64,000 bases of DNA from Brachycybe producta (Eukaryota; Arthropoda; Diplopoda; Playtdesmida; Andrognathidae). The notes beneath the pieces were generated by a model. It had not been told where the DNA came from, made no database searches, and worked only from the letters and a program-made list of their open reading frames with translations. A program made the translations under genes and the position numbers. Shown here one piece after another: positions 12,071 through 38,913 of the stretch. Location of the stretch: contig JAUPFP010000028.1 of NCBI GenBank assembly GCA_036925085.1, forward strand, positions 1,295,501-1,359,500. The letters run 5' to 3'. The number at the start of each line of letters is the position of its first letter. Position 1 is the stretch's first letter.

Positions 12071-12174
12071 GATGTCCAACTACTCCAGTGAAGAGTTTGA
12101 CCGTAGTACGAGAGCGTGTCACATCGAGAACTTCATCGAATGGTAGTTTCAAGTCATATCAGGAGACCGAGATT
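12071..12174 (+). CDS. Exon G of the unrecognised gene
   Basis: Acceptor GTTTCTAG, donor GAGATT|GTAAGT, both strong. It encodes CPTTPVKSLTVVRERVTSRT, then SNGSFKSYQETEI, in phase with exon F and ending in phase 0. PTTPVK is a plausible proline-directed kinase site. The next phase-0 exon that gives a sensible product is 15321-15470. Confidence 0.7.
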
Positions 12175-15100
12175 GTAAGTACAAATCGCACGTTAGAGGT
12201 ATAATAAGCTTTTGTCGTTGTTTCGTGTGTCGTCGTCGTCGTTCACGTTTCAACATAATAGCACTCGTGGTTGTTTGCAAGTCACAATAAGATTGTACGT
12301 CGTACGTAATTCACATTTCGTTTAAATAGTAGTTTGTTTTCACGAGTTATCAAACTCTGATTGCACGACTTTGTAAGTTTACGTATCTGCAAATTCTTTT
12401 AACACACACACTCTGTATCGTATGTGACAACAAGAAACACTTTTCTCTTAACTTCTGTTACTAAAAAGAGGTTTGTTTTGTGGATTTTGGTTGTTGATTT
12501 TGGTGTTCGCTTTTTGCTGTTTCATGGCTGTTCGTATTTCTGCTTTGCTATTGGCCGTACGGAGAAATGCTTTCATTTTTATTTAACTCATTTCATAGTC
12601 ACAGTTCCTTTCCTTATGTGGTTGTTCGTTTGTCTGTCGCTCGATCGTTGTTTGTTGTAACTTAGCCTTTTCACATTTCACCAGCCGAACTTTTTAAAGA
12701 TTGAGTTATCTCTCGTTTTTTTTTTGTTTTTCAGTGAATTCCTTCTTGTCTCTGTTTGTCTCTCACTCTGGTGATGGATTTAAAAATTTAATGTTCACAA
12801 AACTCTTCCATTCTATTCTTCTGTCAACATCACTCTTCTTTTTTTTTTTTAAGAAAAAATACGTTTTTCATTTTTTATTGTTTTGAGTGCTGCAAACTTT
12901 TCTCTCGTAACATTTCCGTATGATACGATATATGATATAGTGTGCTCGTCGTCTACTATTTCTCTTATTCGAAAGTTTTTTTTTTTTGCTTCCGAGGGAA
13001 AAGGGAGGTAGGGTTGTTACAAATGTCCAAGAATCTTACGGCTTCTATTATAACGAGGTTTTAAAAGTTCATCTGAATGTGTCTTCTTAAGCACAGTTTA
13101 TTTTATCATTGGTCCTGACGCTAAGGCTCTGGTTATGATCTTATGATTAAGTCCGGCGCGATCGGCAATATGGAATAATGGGTTAGAATGACGTCACAGC
13201 AAGGAATGCATTGAGACACATGGCTTTGACTGTGACTTGATTTCGATTTCACTATTCCAAGTTGCCGTTTGTGCTGGACTCGGTCGTAAGATCGTAAACA
13301 GAACCTAGGATTGATCTATGGAGGTTGGAAACTACATGAGGAAACTTGAGTCTTCTTAAGCGCAGACTTACAGTACCGGGTAGTAGCTTAAGCCAATTAG
13401 CCACTTATGGGAGTGTGGTAGAATAACGTATAAGTGAGCTGCACATTAGTTGGTTCGATTGGAATATTTAACTATTGTCCTGAGTAAAAATATCGAATTG
13501 ATTAATGTGTCGATTCAGTTTGTGCCCTACGAGTTCGATGATTTCCTCTTTTTTATTTTTCTGTCAAAACTGTGCCAAATAATGCACTTTTCATTATATA
13601 AAACCTATGTAAGGTAAAAAGGGAAAACAACAGTTGTCGAAATATATTTGAGATTTAAAACATTTAATTAATTATGCTTCACGTTTCATTGACACTTTGA
13701 ATTTTTTGGCATTTCTTATCCATGCATGTTTTAAAAGAATGTGCCAAACTAACCCTCGGCCTCGACAGTTTTGGAACTGATGTTTCAGTCACCGTGTTGA
13801 GTATTTGTTCTTTCAACAGACATTCTTTTGCAATTATATTGTCTTGACAATGATTAATTAATAATCAGTGATTATGAATTTTGCTAATGAAATTATTCGG
13901 TGTCGCAAAATTGTTTCCTACTTTTAAATTTAAAACAAAATTATCAGGAAATTTAATTTGGTTTTGAGTGAATTGTAAACATTTTTTTTTCTTCTTCAAA
14001 ATATTCATTCGCCTGTCAGCGCCAAGTATGAAACTGGTGAAAGTCACAATATATAATATATGAATGACCACTTGACCTTGTGTGTCCATACATAAATATT
14101 GCTGTAAACATGCATCAACTGACCATATGCATTATGTCATTCTGGTTTAACATGTGATGCTAGAACAGAAACAAACAAAAACAATAGCAGTGAAACATTT
14201 TTAAGGCTAAAATCAATCTCTGGTGAAATTATAGGCAATAATGTTGGCCTTATTATTATTTACTGTTAAAAATATGGTTTTGTTTTGAAGTTTCGTCCAT
14301 TAATTAAGGACTTAAGCCACGTCCAGGCAGAGAAATACCTGCTAACTTCTTAAATTCGATCAAACAATTGTGTGAAAAGTAATGATTACAGAGAAATCAA
14401 AAATCTGGAGTATTTTGATCTAACATTTTGTACGAATGTTTTCTAACTTCTGTCAGTTTCTGGCGTTTATAATGAAAAGTTCGATGAAACTTTTTTTTTT
14501 TTGCAAAAAGTTAGAACAAAAACGGGACTTTTCGTTCTGGTGTAAGTGAATTGGATGTAACTGAACGGATTCATTTATACGTCACACTTATTATTATTTT
14601 TTTTTTAATTTCTCCAAAAAGACGAGGAAAAAGTTGTTAATAACTTAATATTCCATACTTACCAGTGAGAAATAATTGATCATCATTCATCCTTACTAAA
14701 TGTGATGTTAATTCTTACAGAACGAACAAAAAAACACCATTGTTATATTTCATTCTTTTTCTGATGACATTTCTAATCTAGTTTTTTTTTTTTTGTCTTC
14801 TCTCCTGCATCTTATATCCCAGGTATAAATTAAATACAATATTCTATGTGAACTGAAATTTTACTCTCATATGTTTCTTCGTAAAATTGTGTAATAATGT
14901 TATTTTCCCATTGGCCTTCAATGTAAGATGTTCTATATTTAACTGTTTTATACATAACATTCTGTGGATCATATATACATATATATTTAAGACATATTTT
15001 ACCTTGTTGTCAAAATTTACTGGTAAATATGATGTCTATAATATCAATGTGAAAAAAGTAAATATTCCTTCAAAACAAATTAAATGTAGACATGCTGAAA

Positions 15101-15320
15101 ACAAAAAAAGTTGATTTTGAGCTTCCTATTTTCGTTTTTTTTTTTTTTTTCGAAGCACTTTATTTTATTTATTATTTTCACTTTTTACATTTTTCTGAAG
15201 CACATGAGTACTGATCTTTCAAGGCCCCGTTCCTGATATTTTTTTTTAGAAAAAAAGAGAGTGAGAGAGAAAGCAGAAATAGTGATCGAGTATCATTTCT
15301 TGTGGAACTTTTTTTTCCAG
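12175..15320 (+). other. Intron with one fold-back repeat
   Basis: About 3.1 kb of T-rich sequence. A degenerate inverted repeat is listed at 13115-13312. Near-repeated words (gtcttcttaagc at 13081 and 13350) suggest an older insertion. ORFs at 12424-12660, 12701-12886 and 14887-15114 lack splice support and have intron-like composition. Confidence 0.45.
13115..13312. repeat. Degenerate inverted-repeat element
   Basis: Left arm around 13125-13185 ('gatcttatgattaagtccgg', then 'cggcaatatggaataatgg'). It pairs with the right arm around 13250-13305 (reverse complement reads 'gatcttacgaccgagtccag', then 'cggcaacttggaatagtg'). About 50-bp arms with many mismatches, so an old MITE-like insertion. 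Confidence 0.5.
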
Positions 15321-15470
15321 GTTTCTTCTTTCAACGATTGTAAAGGTTCTCATCCTCTTCCAACAAAGTTTGCGTTGGCTATGGTTTTTCCTTGTGTCGT
15401 GGTGGTGGTTTTTTGGATGTTGTCTTACACTTCCGTCATTGATCCTTTTCTTGTAGCAGGTTTCATGTAG
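15321..15470 (+). CDS. Probable terminal exon H: hydrophobic tail-anchor-like C-terminus
   Basis: Acceptor TTTTTTTTCCAG after a long T tract. Phase 0 matches exon G. It encodes 49 residues: a polar start (VSSFNDCKGSHPLPTKF), then a hydrophobic run (ALAMVFPCVVVVVFWMLSYT) and SVIDPFLVAGFM before TAG at 15468-15470. A single hydrophobic segment at the extreme C-terminus after a long disordered Ser/Pro region would suit a tail-anchored membrane protein. Translated T-rich intron can also look hydrophobic, so this needs transcript support. Confidence 0.45.
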   Translation, partial: VSSFNDCKGSHPLPTKFALAMVFPCVVVVVFWMLSYTSVIDPFLVAGFM

Positions 15471-15882
15471 TTTTGTGTTCATCTACGACTATGTGTGTGT
15501 GTGTGTGTTTGCGTTTTACACAGTTTTCATCTTTTTACATGTTTCATTTTATTTCTCGCACCATTTGAAAAGGTGTATATATCTTTACATCACTTCATAA
15601 GAACATAAGTTTTTACAATTACAAGATTTTTTTTTACATGTGAACCACATGGTAACCCAACAAGAAAAGTGACAGAAGCTTAAAAAAATTGTCATTTTAC
15701 TTCAGTATTTCAGGAGACCTGTTTTTACAGCAGTTTTTATATTAGCTAATAATATACTATTAGTAGTAAGGAATGTATTATTATTTACTAAAGCCAAACG
15801 AATCATGCTTTTTGCAATCAAAAACACTAGTTAGAGGCTAGAGTATACTTACATTTACTCTACAACTAGTATAGGAATGAAG

Positions 15883-16203
15883 GTTAAGGGTCCAATTACA
15901 CAGGAACGTAATGACTACGGGATGAGCAAGACAGGAGCATGAGCCACAATATTTTTCAAGGTTTTTCAATAGAACTGTTTACGTTGACAACGAGCTCGTG
16001 TCCGTGTAACGGACTAGTTTTGCGCAGCTATCTTCGCCAACGATATTTTTCGTGAATCTCTTCCGGTTCTCGTTTGTTACATACTCGATGTGCACCATTT
16101 TTAGAACGAGTCATGGTTCTAATATAAATAGAAAGGCTTTTTCTTAAAGCTCGTGTCTTGCTAGTCCCGTAGTCGTCACGTTCCTGTATAATTGGTTCCT
16201 AAC
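15883..16203. mobile_element. Fold-back MITE, about 320 bp
   Basis: Left end 'ccaattacacaggaacgtaa' continues 'tgactacgggatgagcaag'. The right end is its reverse complement (cttgctagtcccgtagtcg, tcacgttcctgtataattgg). The flanks read TTAAGGG on the left and CCTAA on the right, compatible with a decayed TTAA-type target site. Arms are about 50 bp; no ORF. Confidence 0.65.
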
Positions 16204-19132
16204 TGTGGCCTCTAGCCAGTCGCTTTTTGCCGTCATTCTTGCTTTTCATTTTTTGACCAAATGTCTCCTGTGGAAATCGATTTACATTTAAATGCAGTCG
16301 TCTCACTTTTAACTTGAGGCTTGTGACGTCAGACGGGTTGTCTTAATAAGTCAGGATTGTCTTGTTGACTGATAAAAAAAGGGTTAGATATTCAAAAAAA
16401 AACTTTTGTTTTAAACTTCTGAGAACTTTTGCTACCTTCTATTTTTTTTTTGGTCAACCTCACTGACGTCACATGCAACATATAATAGTGGTGGGTACAA
16501 ATACAGTAAGTACTGAATACTACAGTATAAACTCCTGAAAAATAAGTTTTTTTTTTTACTTAAGTCGCTTTTCTTAGTGGAGTGTGATATATTTTATTTT
16601 GAAAGATCATATAATATACAGTATTTCTTCACTGTTTATATCTTTTTTTAAGATTCCTGAATATATTTTTTCATAATAATGATTGAAGTACTAACCGGTT
16701 TTGTTGCTATTTCATATAGCACTTAAACATTAACAGCTTAGTACATACACAAACAGAATGGTTTATTTAATATTGAACTAAAGTTTAAACGAACTTATTT
16801 CGTTTTTAGACTCAAAAGCTAAATTTTTAATAATGTCTTGTATGTTCTGATAAATATGGGACACAAAGAAACAGCTAGAATCACCTCAAGTTGATAATTT
16901 GGTAATACAAATTATGTTCTGGTGAGTTGATTGTGGTGATTATTGTTAACTTTTTTTTATTCAGATAAAAAAAATTGCAAAACTATGGTTTTTAAATCTT
17001 TTAAAATTCATCAAATGATTTAATATAAAATTCTAACTTTTATAATTCAAATTATGCATAGTTCACAGAGCTCTACAAAATTTGCGGAATTTCTTGCTTA
17101 TACTTGACTGCTTTCATTACTATTTTTAGTGTTAATTTAAAAAGAAAACATTAATTGATTGGTTTATTTTAAAAAAAACATTAAATTATATGAGATGCTC
17201 CCATCAAGGTATTTTAGAAGGAGATCCTTTTATTTGATAAACATTATTACTATACTTAATTTTAAATACATCAACATGAAAATACAATAAGTCAGAGGTT
17301 CCTAACCGGGGTATCCACTGTCCATACATCTGAACATTTTTTTTAAAGTTGTTGTTAGATTAGAATAAACGATCCCCGTTATGAATACGGTTTGAGCCGC
17401 GGCAAGGCCGTTAAAATGATATCTGTTAAAATCATACTGGTAATAGTAATAGGACTAATGATGATGATTTCGACAGTGGGGCTCTGTAATCATAAAAGGT
17501 TAACCCCCCCCCCTCGGCCCTAATACCTTGTACAAACATGAGTTAAATGTGTTTAGGTGAATTATACGGAATCCAGTTTAGGACATGAACCAAATAAAAA
17601 TTGACTTTATTATTATTTTAAATTGAAAAATTGAAATACTAAATGAATATTTTGTCAATAGTTTATATTTAAGTATTAACTCAAATATTTTCAGATTATT
17701 AACTGAATTAAATTGAATTCGACATATTGTTTGTTTGTCCTTCACAGGGGGCTCTGTAGAACACATTTATAATTTAAATGCATTTAAATTATCAGGTGTG
17801 TACTAGGTATAAGTGATTGAGCTGCCATTTCTAGTTTCTAAAACACTTTCAAGTGTTTCACATTCATGAATTGCTTTTTTTTAGTTAATTATTTAAGGAG
17901 TAGTTATGAAACTAATTGCACCGATAATACAAAACAACTAACTACAACGATAGAACAAAATTGTCTCCAACTGTTTACCAAGGCCTCCATGCTTACTTTT
18001 TAAAAAAAAAAAAAATAATTTAAATAATAGTCTACTAATAAAACATTTAGTAATTGTATTTTATTATTTAAGTTCAGTTTTTTTTTTTGCTTTATTTTAA
18101 CACAAAATGCTTCACTTTTTAAGGATCCATATTTAATTTAATTCCAGACCCGCCTCTAAAGCCAATGCACACTTGTTTAACTCATTGATCGAACTTTCTT
18201 CTGGATTTTGTTGTTGTTATTGTTGTTTCCTTGTTATGTCCTCCTGATGCTGATGCTGCTGCTGCTCCTGTTCCTACTTTTCAAAATAACTAACCAGCCG
18301 TGTTCAGACCCTGACTGAGGAACTAACTACTACTGTGTATGTTTTATGTGAGAAAGGTGCATCATTTTCTTCCCCGATTACTCTCCATCCTCTTCTCATT
18401 ACGTGTGTAATCATTTTACTTTTCTGAACTTATATTTGTCGAATAATTTAGTTTTACTCGAAATTACTATCCTCTATTTTAATCTATTATCTTTTTTTGT
18501 TTTTTATAATAATGAATTATGTTTTATATATATTTTGATTATTTAATTGTCTACAAAGTAAAGAATATATGAAAGAAATGTGTAAATTTTGTGTTCCCTT
18601 TTTATTCTCGATACAGGCTACAGTGTATTTATAATACTAATGAACAGTTTTACTAAAATAAATGAAATGGATAAATAAGAATTGACTGGGTGTTTAAATA
18701 TTGCTGTGAAACTAGGTAAGTGGTGTTAAAAATGGTGTCAAATTCAAAGAATATTAAGGTCCGACCTTATTTTTTCACACTCAATCAAAGTGCTACTTAA
18801 GCCTTATTTCCTGCTTTTTTGATGCGAGTCGCCATCTTGAAGTGACGGGCACGTTCAGGATTCAATTCGACTCTGAAGCTCCACTTGAAATCGTATTTCG
18901 AAGTCGAGTTGCGGCTCGACTGGCATTCTGTGGTTCCAACGGTGTGTATTTTGACTGAAGGACTCGATGACGACCTGAGACGAACTCAAACTTAAAAAAG
19001 GTAACTTAAAGTATTATGGCTTTCTATGATGGACTTAGCATCTAAGAATAACTTGTTGTTACAGTTTACTTAAAGAAGGTAAGATATGAATGACAGTAGA
19101 GACTATCTAGATACAGCTGTGGGACATTATAT

Positions 19133-19156
19133 CTAGACAGTGTCTACACTGTCTAG
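19133..19156. promoter_or_regulatory. Palindrome containing three Smad-type GTCT/AGAC boxes
   Basis: Ten-base arms CTAGACAGTG and CACTGTCTAG around a TCTA loop, with a full GTCTAGAC palindrome at 19151-19158. GTCTAGAC is the known optimal Smad3/Smad4 binding palindrome. It lies about 2.6 kb beyond the 3' end of Smad4. Regulatory role is inferred; a chance palindrome or repeat fragment is possible. Confidence 0.3.
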
Positions 19157-21019
19157 ACATTATCACGCGTTCACACCTAATTTAAATGCAAGCGATGAGC
19201 CCCTAAATGAACCTTCCAAATGACGTCATACTTAATATTGATCGCCAAACAAGGTGTGTCGTTTGATGGCTGGTGTGGCGAGTTACTTATTTTGCAACAC
19301 GTCAACACTACAAAATGTTGCACAACATTGTCTCATGTTTTCCATTTTAGGTGGGATACAAAAACATTGGAATTTTGTCTCGCAACAGTCTCTAGATTTT
19401 GGAATATTGTCTTTAGGTAGCCTAGCGACTGTATTTCGACAGTTACTACTAGACTAGGCCAGATAAATAGTGTCGCGCGACTTTGTATCCAAGTGTGTAC
19501 TAGGCACAGACACGTCACATCAGTTTACAATGGGAATCTTTAGCAACCAGAAGAAATGAACAAAGTTTTGCCTTTTTCAAATGGTTGCTGATTTATGATA
19601 ACATATTGCCCTGCTTAATGGTTTATTAACTAAAAATCCCCATAAAGGTAAGACAAGGGCATGCAGACATCCTCAAAGAATGATGAACGCAGAACTGATG
19701 CATATTTTTAGTCTTTTTTTTTTTCTTTCCCCCAACTGTTATAACTTATTAGACTATGGAATTCTCTTCCAGTAGATAGTTCTTTGTTAGGAGGATTTCA
19801 ATTTGTCAAAATGACACAATCATTTATAATCGGAAGCAATCTCCCCTGCTTGCAAGCGTATTCAGTTGAATTTAATTGAATCATTTCAAACCAATACTTT
19901 TTTTTTATTTTTTGTATGTTTGCACCAATTTCTACATAGCAAAAAAAAAAAAAAATTTCAGTAACATTAAAAGAAAATAATTCTGTACAGACATTTTTCT
20001 TATTCATTTAACGACACACTGCTAGCCTTAGTGCAAACATAATTTCAATAAAAGATAATTATAGAAAAATGCAGGTTCTCTTAATAATATTGGTATGATT
20101 AGGAACTTAAAAATTAAAAAAAAAATGCTTCCTCCAACATCTCAAAATATAACTAACAGTAATTATATTTTTTTTTTGTTTGTTTTCATTTTACAAAAAT
20201 AGATAGCTAATATGGTCATGTAGACTGAGCCGTGTGATTTTTCATTTGCAATTTTGTACATTATAATGTGTTGATTTGTTTGAATATAAAAACATAATAA
20301 CAGCAAAAACAAAAATTAACAATTATAAAAACTTGATTTGTTTTTTTTTTTAAAGAAAACTTAAGGCGCAAGAATATAGAAAAAAAATGTCTTCTATAAT
20401 CAATCATAATATAAAGCAATGTGACAAAAATGTAATTAATGCAAGAGGAGAAGGAGGAGGAGGAGGAATCCACGTGATTCTGTGAGAAATATATAATTTC
20501 GAAGTTTCTAACAAAAATGGCACAATTAAATTTAAATTCACATTAAAGCCTATACTTAACACGCTTAACAATATTTTTTTCCCCTTTCCTCTCAAGTATA
20601 TTAGCCACACTCAAGGTTTTTTTTTATCGTCACATAAAATTAACATAATATGCTAAACATCAAATGTGCGTTGTAAATTGAAGGTATTTATATTTATACA
20701 TGAATACCCCAGGGTAATATATATAACACGTCATTTCCAAGTTTTGAGTTTGTGCATTTTTAAATGTCCTTATTTTTATTTAGCTATAACACCAAAAATG
20801 ATTGTTGAGAAATCCCCCCCCCAATAAAAAATAACTGCTGGCATTTAACAGATGAACTCGATTTATCTCCTCCCTGATTATTTTAAATGTTAGCGAGTTT
20901 TTTTATTTTGTACACGAAGGTCGGTAATTTTGGCAGTAGCCATATCTTAAGGATCCACAATGTGAAAGAAGATAAATGAGATTTACACCATTGAGGAATG
21001 AATTACACTGAGATTGTTG

Positions 21020-21476
21020 AGTAATTACTTAGAGCGTTCAAAAACGAACGACTTCTGGTGATCGAATTGGACCGCAAAAAAAGTGTTCGAAAACGACGAC
21101 CGATGACGCCGTGTATATTACTATAAAAAGCGTTTCAATCTGTACGTACAAGCTGCTTCTCGACCACCTTGGTCGGTCTCCGTCACCAACAACAGCGTTT
21201 CTTATTTTCACACGGGCCACTTGTCAACCACACCTGTCGCGTCTCAACAATGAAACAACAGTAACAAAAGTGTTTCGCCATAAGAATTAATTTTGTCTGA
21301 ATGGCTACTGAAGACCATTATGGTCGTCTATTAGAACCACTTTTTGCAGTTTATTCAACTACACTATGAATATTTCCCAACCACTGGAAGTGGAGTGTTT
21401 CGATGACACGCCGACTACTTTTTGCAGTCAAACTCTACCACTAAAAAGTCGTTCGTCTGTGAACGCTCTTAAGAAT
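21020..21476. mobile_element. Inverted-repeat element related to the CCACTAAAAAGT family
   Basis: Left end 'agagcgttcaaaaacgaacg', then 'acttctggtg'; right end 'accactaaaaagtcgttcg', then 'tctgtgaacgctcttaag'. The outer arms are inverted copies. Subterminal 'tttttgcagtcaaactctac' is shared with copies at 6640-6830 and 51480-51600. No coding potential. Confidence 0.6.
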
Positions 21477-21773
21477 TTGTAATGGTAATGTATATGTATA
21501 ATATACAATAAGATATAGGTAGCTTGAGGTGATGCGTTTTCGAGGAGAGTTCGATACATAAATATACACACATAAAAATCTAAGGTTTTGATTGGTTGGA
21601 GAACTGAAATAAAATGTCACGATAACAGCATAGCTAGCTTTATGGAACGACGTGTGTATGTATGTATGTGTCTTTATCGGAGGTACATAGTTTTTTTTTG
21701 TTTGAAGCACTCTTCAGTAATATTGTTCAGAAATGTATTTTTCATGCTTCTTCTTTTATATATGTTCAGCTCT

Positions 21774-35430
<13,657 letters not shown>

Positions 35431-35802
35431 CTTTCTTTGTTTCCCTCTCCTCCAGATATAGAAAGCCTTTTTTACTTCTTGATGCTGTTTTACGGTTTGA
35501 TAACTATTCCAAATTTATCGTTTATATTTTAACTCTTTTCTTTGTCCCCCGTATGTTCAATAATAATCGAAATAAATCTTCATTGATGAAAAAACCTAAA
35601 CACAGCGAAAACAATAAAAACAGAAAATTACAAAGTTGTTTTCATTTTAAAACTTGGAAGGTTCAGAATTACTTAAAAGTTTCCGAACTTCAATTCAGTT
35701 CGTTCAATTTTTGGAGGGAAACAGGAACTTGGATTTTTTTAAATCTAAATAAAGCCCATGAACTTGGATGTAAATTCCATAAAAAAACCATGGGTGTGGT
35801 GG

Positions 35803-36062
35803 ACCCAGGGCCGTCTTAGGGCATGTCGGGGCCCTTGGGCACACAAGAATTGGGGGCCCCGTTGGATAGTAAAAGAAAAAATTTAAAAATCTGATCTGGT
35901 GTCCAATTAACATTTCAATTTAGAAATGTTGACGTAGAAAAAAATTTGAGCTCCTTTTTTTCGTGTAATCGCTTACACGAAAAAAAGGAGGTCTTTCGGG
36001 CCCCCGTGAGATCGGGGGCCCTGGGCACGGGCCCCGTGTGCCCTTATGGTAAAGACGTTATT
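35803..36062. mobile_element. GC-rich element with CAGGGCCGTCTTAGG / GGGGCCC ends
   Basis: Left 'ccagggccgtcttagggca' then 'tgtcggggcccttgggca'; right end, inverted, reads 'acgtctttaccataagggc', then 'acacggggcccgtgcccag'. The left and right are imperfect inverted repeats of a common invertebrate DNA transposon terminus. It encloses a perfect 18-bp hairpin at 35951-35990. Confidence 0.55.
35951..35990. repeat. Perfect 18-bp-arm hairpin
   Basis: Arms CTCCTTTTTTTCGTGTAA and TTACACGAAAAAAAGGAG around the loop TCGC. There are no mismatches, so it is recent or under constraint. It is the centre of the surrounding GC-rich element. Confidence 0.8.
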
Positions 36063-38448
36063 GGGTGGACATCATGAGCATTATTATTGGCCTTATGGAC
36101 TGGGCTCACTACTGTATAAGACCCAGGTACACACGATTCATTCTGGTTTATCCATCCGAGCGTTTTAATCGTGAATTCTAGCTCACATTTTTTTTTAAAT
36201 TATATGTGAGCAGCAGCGCCTATTTAATTTTCTCTTTTTCGACTAATTGCTTATTTCCAATATCATTGTAAATATTAACGATTTGAACAAATTTTCTCAT
36301 GGTACAAAGCTTGTTTCGTACACAACATCTAGTTTAATCCTAAAAATAAAGTGAAAATCTGGTGGAACAGATCATTCTTGAGTAAAAAGAAGAGGAATTA
36401 AAAATTAGATTTAATTAACAAATTTAGAACGTAATATAGAATCTCAATTGAAATCCAATGTATTTAGAAAATCGGCGTTCGCACTGGCAATCAGTTTTCT
36501 CATGGAAAAATGACCGGACCGTTGTTCTGACCGGATGGTGTGTAAAGACCTTAGTCTCTGATTCAAACTGACATAAAGAAAGAATCCCCATTTAATATAT
36601 TCTATATAATTTGAAAGATTTGTAGGGTTTTTCGAAGTCAGAAGAGAAATTTTACTCCACACTGCAGACCTTTATTCCTGGAATTCCTCTATTACCTTCA
36701 TTCAATACGTATTACATAAGCAAGGGGCTTTATCAGCAACCGGAAAACCATTACCATATTATTATTATTATATGTGTACTTTTTTTGGTTCAGCAGCAGG
36801 TGGTCGTTTATTCGTATTTCAATATAGGCCTAATTGTATTACAAGTGAGAGAGAGAGGATTGAATAAAGGACACGATTTATAAGATGGATTTCAATCCAG
36901 CATTTTGCATTTTTTTTTTTTTACAAATATTCTATTTTTTTCTTAAAAATAGACAAAAACAAATTCAGAAGAAAACAACCGTTTCTTAGAAAATTCAAGG
37001 ACCATGTTGTTTCAAGATCATCATCATCACTCACTCACTGCAATAAGAGGTATTAAGAGGAGGAGGACAGAAGAAAGAGCAATTATTAACTTATTAGGGT
37101 GAGATGAAAGGGGGGGAGGGAGAAGGTCAGAAGAAAAAAAGATGGGTGTTGGTCAAGCCCAGAGGGTAGGGGTAGATTCAAAAAGGTGGTGGTGGTGGTA
37201 GTTCTGTATTCCAATTTAGAAAAGTATTGAGAGAGCGAAAGAGCACTGAAAGACTGGCGCCACACACTCAGTCCCAGACTGTCCCCTTCCAAAGACCACC
37301 CAATTTCACACGTCCAGTTGCACACTGACCCAAGGTCAAACAGGCAGAGAGAGAGAGAGAAAAAGGGAGATTCAATTTGGAGCATATTTATTGCTCCTTT
37401 TATTCTCTTGTTGTTTCAAATGAAGAAACAAACCTTTTTTTTTGTTTGAAAGGTTAACTTGTCCCAGCTCCCCCTTAACTCTTTCCCCTTTCAATAAGGA
37501 CCTTTTCTAATCTTTTCAAGTGCCTTGACCCCTAGTCACCAAATTTTACAATATTGTCCTCTTCGTTTGGAAGAAAGGTGACTGATTTTGTGAATTCGTA
37601 GGTGATGATGATGCGCCCCCAACAAATAACATGCTAATGGTGGATGGAGGTCTCCTAGTAAGATACATTTACTGAGAATTGCTCTCCATTTGAATTCATT
37701 TTAACGTTTTTCTTGGGTCTTTTTTTTTCTCGCTCTTTCTTGGAGTGATCATAAAAAGAAATGTAAATTGGTGTCCTGAGAATACTGAATGGGTCAATGA
37801 ACCAAATAAGAAAAACCAAAAACAAACAAAAGTGTTCCAAAAAAGAAAAATAACCTGAAATTTAAAGAGTTAAAATGAGGAGAAAGTATAAAAACAAACA
37901 AAAAAAAAACAGTTGGATTTTAAGACATTTTAGAATTTGTTTTTCTTTGGCTTCAGATTCGAATTCTGATTTCGAAATGTTTTCTCTCCTTTAGTTACTT
38001 GATGCAATTAAATCGAAATTTATATTTGAATTAAAACAATATTTATTACTCATTTAATTTAGATGAATCATAGAAAGTGATTTCTTAAAACAGAATACAA
38101 ACAATTGGGGAAGATGAAATTTTGGCAAGAAAAAACGACTCCAAAAAAGAAAGTCGAATTGTGTCATAATATTTGAGAGACTCGTGATTCTTCTTTAGAG
38201 GGAGGTCTCTTTTTTTTTTGGCAAAGGACCAGATTCCCCCTTTCAAAAGTGGCTACCAAACAAAGGAAGAAATTTTAAAAAACACTACATTTCTATATCG
38301 TAAACATTTGCGGAAGTATTTCACACTTTCAGATAGATGGGTCACATGAAACAGTATTTAATATTATTACTGCAACTACCGTATTGCATTCAAAAAGGGT
38401 TGTTTCACTTTTTGCTGGCTAATTATTGTTTCTCACATTAGGCCTGTT

Positions 38449-38728
38449 TCGCATGGACCACTTTGTGCCGCCACATATAGTGGTCGTTGTTTTTGACAGT
38501 CCATTGATTCACATAAGATATTCATAAGCTTTTTCGCTACATGAACGTAAACGAAGCCCCTCCCACCAGAACGTTCTACGACAACCTGGACAACATTCTA
38601 CAGTGGCGATGCATGCTTGAGTACTGTCACAAGTGGCGACCACCGACTGATTTTGTCAGTGGTGATCAAGGTTATACCAGTGACCTGCATTGACAGCAGG
38701 CCATTGCTTTCCATGGTGGTCCGTATAT
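38449..38728. mobile_element. MITE family 3 copy (CATGGACCACTTTGTGCCGCCACA)
   Basis: Left 'aggcctgtttcgcatggacc' then 'actttgtgccgccacat'. Internal 'acaagtggcgaccaccgac' and 'gtcagtggtgatcaagg' recur, inverted, in the copy at 57138-57395. The right end 'ccatggtggtccgta' is the inverse of the left 'ggaccac'. No ORF. Confidence 0.6.
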
Positions 38729-38913
38729 TACTACTACTGCTACTACACATAACATACTAACAGAGAGGGTCGTATATATTCTTAATGGCTACTTAGTCAA
38801 AGGTAGAACTAAACTCAAACATCTTTTACATATAAAACTATTAAAAGTTCTTCAGTGTAGCTCTCTCTCTCCCTTTGACTAAGTAGTAGTCATTTAAGAA
38901 CACGACCCTCTCA

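Larger units (their letters stand above)
15471..21773. other. Intergenic region between the unrecognised gene and Smad4
   Basis: About 6.3 kb between the convergent 3' ends of the plus-strand gene and minus-strand Smad4. It holds a (TG)n run at 15493-15510, a fold-back element at 15883-16203, a Smad-site palindrome at 19133-19156 and an inverted-repeat element at 21020-21476. At 18240-18275 there is a short GCT/CTG-type run. No exon was supported. Confidence 0.5.

Noticed and set aside
17297..17515. Possible hAT-type element with 'cagaggttcctaaccgggg' ends
   Set aside because: The right end ('aaaaggttaacccccccc') pairs only weakly, and no target duplication could be seen.
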